A stretch of DNA of 64,000 nucleotides, from positions 8,866,001 to 8,930,000 of the forward strand of contig NC_046680.1 of the NCBI RefSeq assembly GCF_009870125.1, written 5' to 3'. The stretch's first letter is position 1; each line of letters begins with the position of its first letter. The notes beneath the pieces were generated by a model that did no database searches, was not told the origin of the DNA, and was given only the letters and a program-made list of their open reading frames with translations. A program made the position numbers and the translations under genes. The DNA comes from Drosophila pseudoobscura (taxonomy: Eukaryota > Arthropoda > Insecta > Diptera > Drosophilidae). Positions 46,501 through 56,640 of this stretch are shown here, in pieces.

Positions 46501-49500
46501 AATGGGTTCAAACGATACCTTGAACAAATGTTGGCAGGTTTTGACTGAAAACATAACCGATGGAGTTTCCAGTCTTGTAGTATCGTTATTTCCGCTCTTA
46601 CGCTCTCATCTCTAGTCTGTCGAATGGGAACCATCCTTACTGTCTCCTTCCTGGGCTTCTGCCCCATCAAGTGGGTCGGTCGACTCTGCCTTCAGACTGT
46701 TTTACTGGACATTTTGCCTTGTAATGCGATTGTTGTTTGTTGCCATTGTTGGCGCTGTCATTCTTGTGACTGCTGTTGTTGTTGTTGCTCTGCTATCTGC
46801 TTGTCTATCTGCGTGTTTAGTTGTGGACCAAATGGCTAAGAGGGAGGAAGTACTGGTGCTGTCAACAAGCAGCCTCGGTGGCATCAGCAATTGCGGATCT
46901 CCAGTAGACCCACAGCCCACACCCACAGCCCACTCTATCTCTTCCTCTCTCCTTGTAGGACCTTTGATTCGTTTCCTGGACACGTCTCGTCTGCGGTCGT
47001 ACTTTTTTTTGGCAACATTTAGCGCGTGTGCGGGACGGCACGGGGCGTACGCGGTTTTTGGGCTGCCGCCTGTCGTTGATTAGATTGTCTGATGCTTTAA
47101 TAGGATTGTAAAAGCCTGAACGAAGCTACAGAGTGTTTCATTTATATATTCTGTGGCACTTTAGTCCCCCGTGAAAACATCATCATCAGACCAACCAAAG
47201 GATGAAGGGCTTGGGACCTTGATATACCGCCACGGTTTCTATTGCATTTATATGATATAGTAATCCGATTTAGAATCTGCTTGGTTTTACCTGTTAAGCC
47301 ATATATTCCAAAACTCTAAAGAACTACCATTACTTTCTTCATTGAAAACTTAATTAATTATGTATTTGGCCTATATTTCGCAAATATCTCTCTATCTATT
47401 GCCGAATCTAATTATTCAATTGCACAAGAGTCAAACGAGTGCCATTTCCCAGTAAAATGATCAAAAACAGTTAAGCAGCTTAAGTGCTGCTGATTGGACG
47501 ACTGAAGTGGGGAACGTTTATAAGGCAGCAGGCAGATGGCAGATGGCCGGCATATGAACAGTTAAAGGCTTATAAATTACATCCATATATTTCGTCCTGC
47601 AACATGGCAGACTTCACTCCCTGTGGCCGATGCAGAGTCGAGAAAATCTGTATTAAAATCGCATTATATCCGCCTCACTTGACAGCGAATTGGGCGGGGT
47701 GGGGCGGTGGGGCGAGGGGCGAGGCGGGTGAATAGTGCAGCTGCATGAAGGTTGAGCCACTGGAAAGAAAGGAAACTCTGCAGCCAAACGTACTCGTTCT
47801 GTCAGGACCGAAATGTTCGGGGCAAGTTTATAAACCAAACTCCGGAGGAGTCGGGAACAGTCGGGAGTTGGGTGGCAGTGGCAGTGGCAGTGGCAGTGGC
47901 AGTGGCAGTGGCAGAGGCAGTGGCTGCGAGCAATAACCTCAGAATGCATTTACAGCTGCTGTGCTGTGGACAGGAGGACAGAGGAGCAGGATGCGGTTGA
48001 CTGGTATGGGCCGGAGAGCCAGGATGAGGACAGGACTGGGGGCCAGGACCTAGGCTGTAAGTGCCAGTAAAAATGAAAACTTCCTCGGTCCTCGGTCCTC
48101 GGTCCTCGCCAGAACAGCAATTGTGGTTTCTAATTGTTTTGGGTATTTTCGCTAGTACTTGCATTTGCAATTATTGTGTGTAATTCGGAACTAAATGTTC
48201 TCTTTTTAATACGTTTTGTCCTTTATTCGAACTAACATCAATACAAATTCTTTATTTTGTTTTGATCCAAGCAAATTACGTGAGTAGATTGATAGATGGA
48301 GACGAATCTTCGGAAAAACAAGCCCTTGAGCAGCAGGGATCTATGGCGACTTGTCTTAAAAGTATTTGGTATTTGGTCATGAGCTCTCAAGCTACAAGGA
48401 GTTCTCAATTAACATTTGATTACCATAGAGCAGAGATAGAGAGGTGTTCTGGAGCTGCTGCCTCTATCCAGATTCTTAAAAGTCATGTCTCTCAGATCTA
48501 GGGGGTTTGTTTTGCGGGTTTTCTACCTAAAACCGTACGTAATCATTCGCGGATATTGGAAAGCTCCTTAAATCACCTTTGGTATCTCTACCGCAATTGA
48601 GTATATGAGAGGGATCGCCACTTGGCGGACTACTGCCGGCAGTTCCTTGGATTGCAGGCCTTTGTTACTTAATTCTGATCCCGTCAATATATTACTGATT
48701 AGAGTCCTACTGCTTTTTAGTCTGCTTTTCGTTGGGTTTTTTTTTAATGTTTTCTAAAATGAGTTGTTGGAGGGGGGGCTCTTCATGTGTCTCTGTCTCT
48801 GTCTGGGCCTTTTAGACGGCTACTAACCCGTTATCCTGGAGCACTCTGTCCAACCGCAGTCTAAAGCTTCGCCTGTCACTCAACGGGGGCTTTCGTGGCG
48901 CCACCCGCTTGCCACAGACCAGTCCTCCCGGCAATAGTCCTCTTCCTGGAGTGGCAGGCAAATGTAACAAAGAAGATATATTAAAGTGGTTTTTAATCAT
49001 TCCGCACTTTTTCCAGCCACACTTAACTTTTTTCAAATTTGTGTGTGTGTGTGTGTGTGGCATGGGAAATAAATTAAAGGAAGCCTTTCAGGACATAAGC
49101 CCTGCCCGGATCAAGCTTTGTGGAGAGCCAGGGCCCGGAGTGGAGGGACGGCTAGAGAGAGTTTATTAAAAAAGAGACGAACGAGCCCCCAAACAATAAA
49201 TTTATGTACGGCTCAAAAGTATGAAAAATGCGTTGCGCAGATGAAAGAGGAGCGCACACACAGATACACACACACACACACATACACACTCTATTCTCGT
49301 ACACCATTTAATGCAGATTTATGATTTTAATAAACGATTTTTATAAGCGTATTTGAAGGAAGCTAATAATTTGTATATAATAGGTGGTTCCATTAATATA
49401 ATTGAAACACGCATTTTAAACTGAGACCACACCATCTGTCATACAATCAGAATAGTATCTTTCTATCTATTCATCTTCTTTACACTGGGATACAAAAATA

Positions 49501-51599
49501 ATTTAAATGAAAATGCATTAAAAAGCCTTTTTATTAATGGTCCATAATTAAACGAAATATAAAACACTTTAAAAGAAATAATTTATATTAAATTGGAGGA
49601 AAATACATTTAATTTGAACATGAATATATTTATATTAAATATAAAATACGTATACATCAAACCCTGTCATATTAATGTCAAAATTAATTAGAAATTAATT
49701 AGAAAAAACATCCATTGTGATATTTTCACTCTCGGTGCATCGAAATATCGAAATCTGTGTGTAACTCAGGACTCCTTTCTCTGGGTGTACATACCATAAA
49801 TACCTATCATTTGATATCTCCTTGATTTCCAGACTTCTAACAGTGTGCAAACCAATAGAAACAACTCTAAGGCCACCATGTGTTGGGCATATTAGGAAAT
49901 CTTGATTGATAATTATGCAAATGTGTGTCCCACGGGACGCAGTTATTAGCTGAAAATCAGCATCAACTTCATCGTTGGCCCCCTCTGCCACCACCACCAC
50001 CTGCATCAGCATCAGCATCGGCATCGTTACGGGAAAGTGCAATCTCGATTCCACAACTTTGCAGACTCCTGCAGCGGCAACAAACATTTTCAATTTGCCA
50101 GGTGTGCGACAGGAGACAGGAGACAGGAGAGACGCGCAGGGCAGGTGCCGTGTGCATGAGCTCGACAGAGAGCGCCGCGAGCCGCGAGCCGTGAACCCAC
50201 AACAAGGCGGGCTGGATTCTGTTGACGACGATGCCTGGCGCTGCGGTTGGAGTCGAGGATGCGGCTGATGAGGAGATTGTTTGAAAATCACAAGAGCAGC
50301 ATCAAAAGGGGCCAGAGGCGCGGAGGCATGGCTAAAGAGGGTTGACTGAAGAAAATCATAATTGTTGGAGGAGCGCTCAACCATTGAGTGGTTTTTCAAA
50401 CCCGTAAACTATTTTAATGGGGATTATAGGGCAAGGCATAGAGATCTGTCTTACTAAAACAAAGAGCTGGAGCTCATATCGAAATATGCGAAAGAGGACT
50501 CTCATTACTCAGTTTTCAACCACCGTCTTAAGCAATTATCATTAAAAACCACCCCAGAGCTAGTATAAAACTTACACTAAATACCAATAAACATTGTAAA
50601 TATGTGTGTATCTAGTACATCGAGTAAACTGTGGAGCTCTCGTGGAGCTTTGCTGATGAGCGGCTTTGAAATAACCTCTCAAAGGAAAAGGAAATAACAC
50701 CACAATGCGGTTCCCTTGAATGGAGAAGCGTGACAAAATTGGCAAAGCAAAAGCATAACTGTGGTATTGCTCGTAAATATGAGCACTACAGGGAGTGGAG
50801 TGGAGTGGAATGGGTAATTTGGGTATCTGTGAGTCGTTGTACTGTTGTTTACTTGATTTCTTTGGGGCTTTCGCTTTTTCCTACTTTCGACCCGGCCAAT
50901 TAGACGCACAATGCGCCTCAAATTATGCAACACAACGCGACAAATTCAATTTGCCATGCCCCATTCCCCATTCCCCCCACCCATCATCCCCCTTACCGGA
51001 TAAACACGTGACCAACAATAACGAATGACAGGAGCTGGAGGAGGGGAGGAGGAGAGCAGGCGTGGAGCGAGACACGTGGAAACTTGCGTTGAAAAATCCC
51101 AGGAGAAATTAGTTTGATTTATGTTGAGTTTCCGGTGCAAATAAATTGCCAAGTTTACAGAACTTTGGACCCACTGCAGACGCATAATTGATTATGCGAG
51201 CGGCGTACGCAGACACACACAATGGAAGGACAGGACGGGCGGACAGGACGGGCGGACGGGCCACGGGGTGCTCCCTGTGCATTGTTAATGTCAAGAGCGT
51301 CTATTACTGTACAATCTGCTCGTCAAATTGACACTCGATTGTTGTTTGACTGCTGTGCCCATGGTATACTTTATAGAGGGTGAGTGAGTGCGAGAAAGCG
51401 TTCTTTGCACATGAACATCATCGTAGAGAAAGAGAGGGAGGGCCCACAAGTTGAAGCGCCAAAGAGGCCCTGGATCAGTGCCGGCAACTTTTCAACAAAA
51501 CAAAAGCTTTCAGCTTTCATTTTTCAAAAAAAAGCAAGCGTAGTTAATGGGTTTAACAATTTTTTATTAAAGTAATACTTAATATATTTTTACAGTATT
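40568..51599. other. Non-coding stretch with simple repeats
   Basis: No supported gene in 11 kb. Simple repeats: GTAGTC at 44263-44290, CCCTCG-type at about 45043-45075, GGCAGT (about eight copies) at 47873-47922, TG at 49041-49060, CA at 49252-49289. The longest open frame (49695-50399, minus) has coding-poor composition. Sequence is scattered with TAATTA-like homeodomain cores, consistent with regulatory or intronic DNA. Confidence 0.5.
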
Positions 51600-51773
51600 T
51601 CCATTAACCATTCCAGCTCTACGAGATTATCTTCAGATACGAGCTCGGACGACTGACTGCTTCGTAGTCAAAGCCGCATTTTCCAAGTCTTCGCCAGCCA
51701 TACCTGTATGTTGAAATACAAATTAGTAGCATCCTTCCTCTGACAATAAAACCTTACCTTATTCACAGAATGC

Positions 51774-52165
51774 TATTGGTCCTTCCACTAACCGTGCAGT
51801 ATGTAGATGTGCCAGTTCATACACCGAACATGTCGCAACGAACTTTCTGGATAAGATCCCAGGGTCTTCGGCTCTGGCATTCGGCTTACGCTGGACTTCA
51901 GCGTCGAGACGAGTAAGTTAATCAGTAAATAACTGTAGATATATTTTAAACTATATCCTTCTTCACAGAGGACCGACTCGTATTCGATTTCCCCCCGTCA
52001 GGCAGAGTCCTGCCCAAGTATCGCCAGCCAGACAGAGTCGTGTCCCAGCAGGACAGAAGCGCACCCGATGCAAGATTGGAACCTAAAAAGACATCGTCAT
52101 CCTTCATCGATAACAAGAACCTTGACTACGGCAACCAAGGACCTGGACAACGGTAAGCAAGGAAG
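51774..52165 (+). pseudogene. Decayed copy of the small gene at 55578-56166
   Basis: Same exon plan as the intact copy: an exon ending AGACGA with donor GTAAGTTAATCAG (51911), an intron, and an exon from 51969 (AGGACC...) with shared text CCCAGCAGGACAGAAGCGCACCC and AACAAGRACYTTGACTAYRGCAACCAA. However, relative to the intact copy the second exon has lost or gained bases so that this shared text is in another frame, and the reading frame ends early at ACCTAA. The first ~75 nt of the exon also differ. Likely a pseudogene. Confidence 0.6.
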
Positions 52166-52480
52166 GTGCTACGCAAGCTACTGGATAGATCTCATTGCTG
52201 TTAGGTTTAAGGATTATAATATAATATAAAATCATAGATACAAATTTGTACCACTTGTTTATTTATTTGTACTAAACTATGCTATGCTAAGCTAAGTTCT
52301 GATTAATAAAATGAATGAAAACTTATCCTTTCTGTTCTCTGTATTGGGGAAACTATCCTGATCAAGAAAATGCGTGGCACGCCCAGATCGGTTCACAAAT
52401 ACCGCTAGAAAACCAAATATTTTCGATTGGAAAAAAGGTCCTTGATCCTTGATAAGGACTCAATTAATCAAGGACATTTT
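51849..52480 (+). repeat. Inverted-repeat arm, left
   Basis: Matches the reverse complement of about 55385-55950, covering the decayed gene's shared exon, its 3' flank (TAAGCTAAGTTCTGATTAAT and AATGAAAACTTATCCTTTCT) and the CCAAATATTTTCGATTGG text. The arms enclose the 129-bp array. Confidence 0.85.
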
Positions 52481-52765
52481 AACGATCACAAGAAGTCGTC
52501 GCACGTCCCGATCTGGCCACAAATAGCCGAGAAAGCTAAACATGCATGGCTGGGGTTGTTGGAGTCCTTAGAGAAGGATCAAGGACTGTAGGAAGACGTC
52601 GCACGTCGCGATCGGGACACAAATAAGGGAGAAACAAGATGTATATCTCTGGAGAAAATATCCTTAATCCTTGGTCCTTGATAAGGAGTACATTAGACCA
52701 AGGAAGCTATTCCGAGTACGGGAAGCCACGGCACGCCTAGATCGGGCCACAAATAACGGAGAAAA
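52378..52765 (+). repeat. Diverged tandem repeat of about 105-130 bp
   Basis: Four diverged units begin with CGTSGCACGYCBMGATCKGG followed by CACAAATA (near 52370, 52497, 52589 and 52727). Units also share CCTTGATCCTTGATAAGGA. A different family from the adjacent 129-bp array. Confidence 0.7.
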
Positions 52766-52849
52766 CAACAAAAGTTGTTGTTGCCAATTGTTGTACACCA
52801 AATTTTTGTTGTTGTACAACAACAACCCTCAACCTGCGACCGCTCAAAT

Positions 52850-52903
52850 GGCCAAAATCGGGAATTTCAGATCTGGGATACCAGGCGAACAGAAATCAGC
52901 AGC
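52850..52903 (-). repeat. Inverted partial unit of the 129-bp array
   Basis: Reverse complement reads GCTGCTGATTTCTGTTCGCC-TGGTATCCCAGATCTGAAATTC, matching the start of the 129-bp monomers but on the opposite strand. It marks the left edge of the array. Confidence 0.8.
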
Positions 52904-52986
52904 AAGCAACCTTTGCGATCGGAATTAGGGATTACAGGTTCGAGAAAAGAGAACAGGGTGAAAATGGAATAAGTTAACTAAAATAA

Positions 52987-55315
52987 AAGAATAATCCCAG
53001 ATTTGAAATTCGGCCGTTACACCCTTTTTAACGGCCAAAGAATATAGGAAAAAATAAATTAAAAGAAATTAAAAAAAACTGGTGACCTTCTGCTGATTTC
53101 TGTTGGCCTGGTATCCCAGATTTGAAATTCGGCCGTTACACCATTTTTAACGGCCAAAGAATATAGGAAAAAATGGAAGAAATAAATTAAAAGAAATTTA
53201 AAAAAACTAATGATCCTCTGCTGATTTCTGTTGGCCTGGTATCCCAGATTTGAATTTCGGCCGTTACACCAGTTTGAACGGCTAAAGAATATAGGAAAAA
53301 AACGGAAGAAATAAATTAAAAGAAATTTAAAAAAAACTAGTGAGCTTCTGCTGATTTCTGTTGGCCTGGTATCCCAGATTTGAAATTCGGCCGTTACGCC
53401 AGTTTTAACGGCCAACGAAAGTAGGAAAAAACGGAAAAAATAAATTAAAAGAAATTAAAAAAAACTAGTGAGCCTCTGCTGATTTCTGTTGGCCTGGTAT
53501 CCCAGATTTGAATTTCGGCCGTTACACCGATTTGAACGGCTAAAGAATATAGGAAAAAACGGAAGAAATAAATTAAAAGAAATTAAAAAAAAACTAGTGA
53601 GCTTCTGCTGATTTCTGTTGGCCTGGTATCCCAGATTTGAAATTCGGCCGTTACGCCAGTTTTAACGGCCAAAGAAAGTAGGAAAAAACGGAAAAAATAA
53701 ATTAAAAGAAATTTAAAAAAACTAGTGAGCCTCTGCTGATTTCTGTTGGCCTGGTATCCCAGATTTGAATTTCGGCCGTTACACCGATTTGAACGGCTAA
53801 GGAATATAGGAAAAAACGGAAGAAATAAATTAAAAGAAATTAAAAAAAAACTAGTGAGCCTCTGCTGATTTCTGTTGGCCTGGTATCCCAGATTTGAAAT
53901 TCGGCCGTTACACCATTTTTAACGGCCAAAGAATATAGGAAAAAATTGAAGAAATAAATTAAAAGAAATTTAAAAAAACTAATGATCCTCTGCTGATTTC
54001 TGTTGGCCTGGTATCCCAGATTTGAATTTCGGCCGTTACACCGATTTGAACGGCTAAAGAATATAGGAAAAAACGGAAGAAATAAATTAAAAGAAATTAA
54101 AAAAAAAACTAGTGAGCTTCTGCTGATTTCTGTTGGCCTGGTATCCCAGATTTGAAATTCGGCCGTTACGCCAGTTTTAACGGCCAAAGAATATAGGAAA
54201 AAATGGAAGAAATAAATTAAAAGAAATTTAAAAAAACTAATGATCCTCTGCTGATTTCTGTTGGCCTGGTATCCCAGATTTGAATTTCGGCCGTTACGCC
54301 AGCTTTAACGGCCAAAGAAAGTAGGAAAAAACGGAAAAAATAAAATAAAATAAATTAAAAAAACTAGTGACCCTCTGCTGATTTCTGTTGGCCTGGTATC
54401 CCAGATTTGAAATTCGGCCGCTACACCATTTTTAACGGCCAAAGAATATAGGAAAAAACGGAAAAAAATAAATTAAAAGAAATTTTAAAAAACTAGTGAC
54501 CTTCTGCTGAATTCTGTTGGCCCGGTATCCCAGATTTGAATTTCGGCCGTTACACCGATTTGAACGGATAGAGAATATAGGAAAAAACGGAAAAAATAAA
54601 TTAAAAGAAATTAAAAAAAACTAGTGAGCCTCTGCTGATTTCTGTTGGCCTGGTATCCCAGATTTGAATTTCGGCCGTTACACCGATTTGAACGGCTAAG
54701 GAATATAGGAAAAAACGGAAGAAATAAATTAAAAGAAATTAAAAAAAAACTAGTGAGCCTCTGCTGATTTCTGTTGGCCTGGTATCCCAGATTTGAAATT
54801 CGGCCGCTACACCATTTTTAACGGCCAAAGAATATAGGAAAAAACGGAAAAAAATAAATTAAAAGAAATTTTAAAAAACTAGTGACCTTCTGCTGAATTC
54901 TGTTGGCCCGGTATCCCAGATTTGAATTTCGGCCGTTACACCGATTTGAACGGATAGAGAATATAGGAAAAAACGGAAAAAATAAATTAAAAGAAATTAA
55001 AAAAAACTAGTGAGCCTCTGCTGATTTCTGTTGGCCTGGTATCCCAGATTTGAATTTCGGCCGTTAAACCGATTTGAACGGATAGAGAATATAGGAAAAA
55101 ACGGAAAAAATAAATTAAAAGAAATTAAAAAAAAACTGGTGACCTTCTGCTGATTTCTGTTGGCCTGGTATTCCAGATTTGAATTTCGGCCGTTACACCA
55201 TTTTTAACGGCCAAAGAAAGTAGGAAACAACGGAAGAAATAAATTAAAAGAAATTAAAAAAAGCTGGTGACCTTCTGCTGATTTCTGTTGGCCTGGTATC
55301 CCAGATTAGAATTTC
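52987..55315 (+). repeat. Tandem array of about 18 units of 129 bp
   Basis: Units begin TCTGCTGATTTCTGTTGGCC-TGGTATCCCAGATTTGAA at 53105, 53233, 53363, 53491, 53620, 53748, 53877, 54005, 54135, 54263, 54390, 54519, 54647, 54776, 54905, 55033, 55162 and 55290; spacing is 127-130 bp. Two types alternate for most of the array: type A (GAAATTCGGCCGTTACRCCA...TTTTAACGGCC) and type B (GAATTTCGGCCGTTACACCG...TTTGAACGGCT). Units 54390-54775 are repeated almost exactly at 54776-55161. Each unit has a short hairpin GGCCGTTA...TAACGGCC. Short open frames repeated on the minus strand are shadows of the array. Confidence 0.95.
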
Positions 55316-55384
55316 TCCTTTTCAACCTAGCTTCCTTGACTTAATAAATTCCGTATCAAAGACCAAGGATCAAGAATATTTGCT

Positions 55385-55950
55385 CCAGTCCAGAGTCCGT
55401 ATTAAGGATCAAGGAAATTTCCCCCAATCGAAAATATTTAGTTTTCTCCGATAGTGTCCCCAATACAGAAGACAGAAAGGATGAGTTTTCAATCATTTTA
55501 TTCATCAGATCTTAGCTTAGCATAGGATACGTTAGTATAAATATATATACAAGTGGGGAAAATTTGTATCTACTATCCTAATATATGGACGCGTATCTCC
55601 GTAAACCTAACAACAACGAGATCTGTCCAGAGTCTAGTTGCCCCCCAATCCTTTGGTTGCTATAGTCAAAGTCCTTGTTGTCGATGGCCAGGTCAAAGGA
55701 TGACGATGGCTTGTGCGATTCGGGTCTTGCAATGGGTGCGCTTCTGTCCTGCTGGGATGCGAATCTGTCTGACGGGGATAGGCGGTTTGTCCTCGGTAAT
55801 ACTTGGATAGGACGCCACATGACGGGGGGAATCGGATCGGTTTGTGGCAAATCGTTGGGTACATATGTAAGTCCTCTGGGAAGGAAAATATATTTTAAAA
55901 TATGTCCACAATTATATACTGATTAACTTACTCGTCTCGAAGCTGAGTTC
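55385..55950 (-). repeat. Inverted-repeat arm, right
   Basis: Reverse complement of the left arm at 51849-52480. It contains the last exon and 3' flank of the intact gene, including an AATAAA on the minus strand at about 55500. Confidence 0.85.
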
Positions 55951-56166
55951 CAGCGTTTGATTCGGCATATGATCCGGATGGCCAGAAGGGTGAACCCGCT
56001 GGTAAACGATGGTGGGCATATCGGTGTCCGCGGGCACGCAAGAGGTATTCCTGAAAGAGCTGGAGGGAATAAGAGACGAAGAACCAAGAAAAAATAGTCA
56101 ATGGGAAAGATGAAAAGGGGGCAAACAAGGAGAACTTACCCGGTGAAAGTCGATGGGGTAAAGCAT
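55578..56166 (-). CDS. Small unrecognised gene, 147 aa, intact copy
   Basis: Not recognised. Three exons on the minus strand: 56166-56140, 56050-55932 and 55875-55578; 444 nt = 147 aa, all joins in frame with good GT/AG borders. The start ATG gives MLYPIDFHR, then EYLLRARGHRYAHHRLPAGS, PFWPSGSYAESNAGTQLRDE and PPVMWRPIQVLPRTNRLSPS; ends GLRRYASIY. Rich in Pro, Arg, Ser and aromatic residues, no signal peptide or membrane segment, predicted disordered. An ATG two codons further upstream in another frame (MHHALPHRL) is not used, since only this frame stays open over all exons. A decayed inverted copy lies at 51774-52165. Could be a rapidly evolving (for example male-biased) gene, but this is a guess; a chance open frame inside a repeat is the main alternative. 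Confidence 0.55.
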
Positions 56167-56457
56167 GGTGCATGAAGCAAGACGATGTCGGTAATGTATG
56201 CACCTGCGAGGCACGTGCGTCGCACGTCGTTTCAAAATTATCTTGTAAGCTGGTGGAGGTATTGGCAAATATCGATCAAATATAATGATGAACCTGCCAC
56301 ATTTTCACGCATTAAAGGAGCTGAAAGAAAGCCAAAAACATTTATACAAATTCCAGAATTCCTGCTTCCCGGCATTCGACAAATTTGTTCCGCAGTTGGC
56401 CTTAAAAAAAAAGCAGATCTTACGGAGAAAAAGCGAAATCGGCAGCCCTGCACTGCA

Positions 56458-56640
56458 TCAGCTTGCTTCTGCAGTCACTCTTCTGCAGTCTCTCTTCTGC
56501 GGTCTCCCTTCTTCAGCCTCTCTTCTGCGGTCTCTCTTCTTCAGCCTCTCTTCGGCGGTCTCTCTTCGGCGGTCTCTCTTCTGCGGTCACTCTTCCGCAG
56601 CCTCTCTTCTGCAGTCTCTCTGCCGCAGTCCCTATGTTGC
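56458..56640. repeat. 15-bp minisatellite CTCTCTTCTGCGGT(C)
   Basis: About 12 imperfect copies of a 15-bp unit (TCTCTTCTGCGGTCT / TCTTCTTCAGCCTCT). Open frames of Ser/Leu-rich type on the plus strand arise from the repeat. Confidence 0.85.

Noticed and set aside
49695-50399. 234-aa minus-strand frame
   Set aside because: No similarity to known domains, mixed low-complexity composition, microsatellite-like (GCATCA) content and no splice sites; likely chance.
53059-54187. Repeated 115-118 aa frames on the minus strand in the array
   Set aside because: They are three array units read through; poly(T) gives the Phe-rich parts and the frames break when unit length changes.
52987-55315. CRISPR array
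   Set aside because: Units of 129 bp repeat along their whole length with no unique spacers; this is a eukaryotic tandem array.
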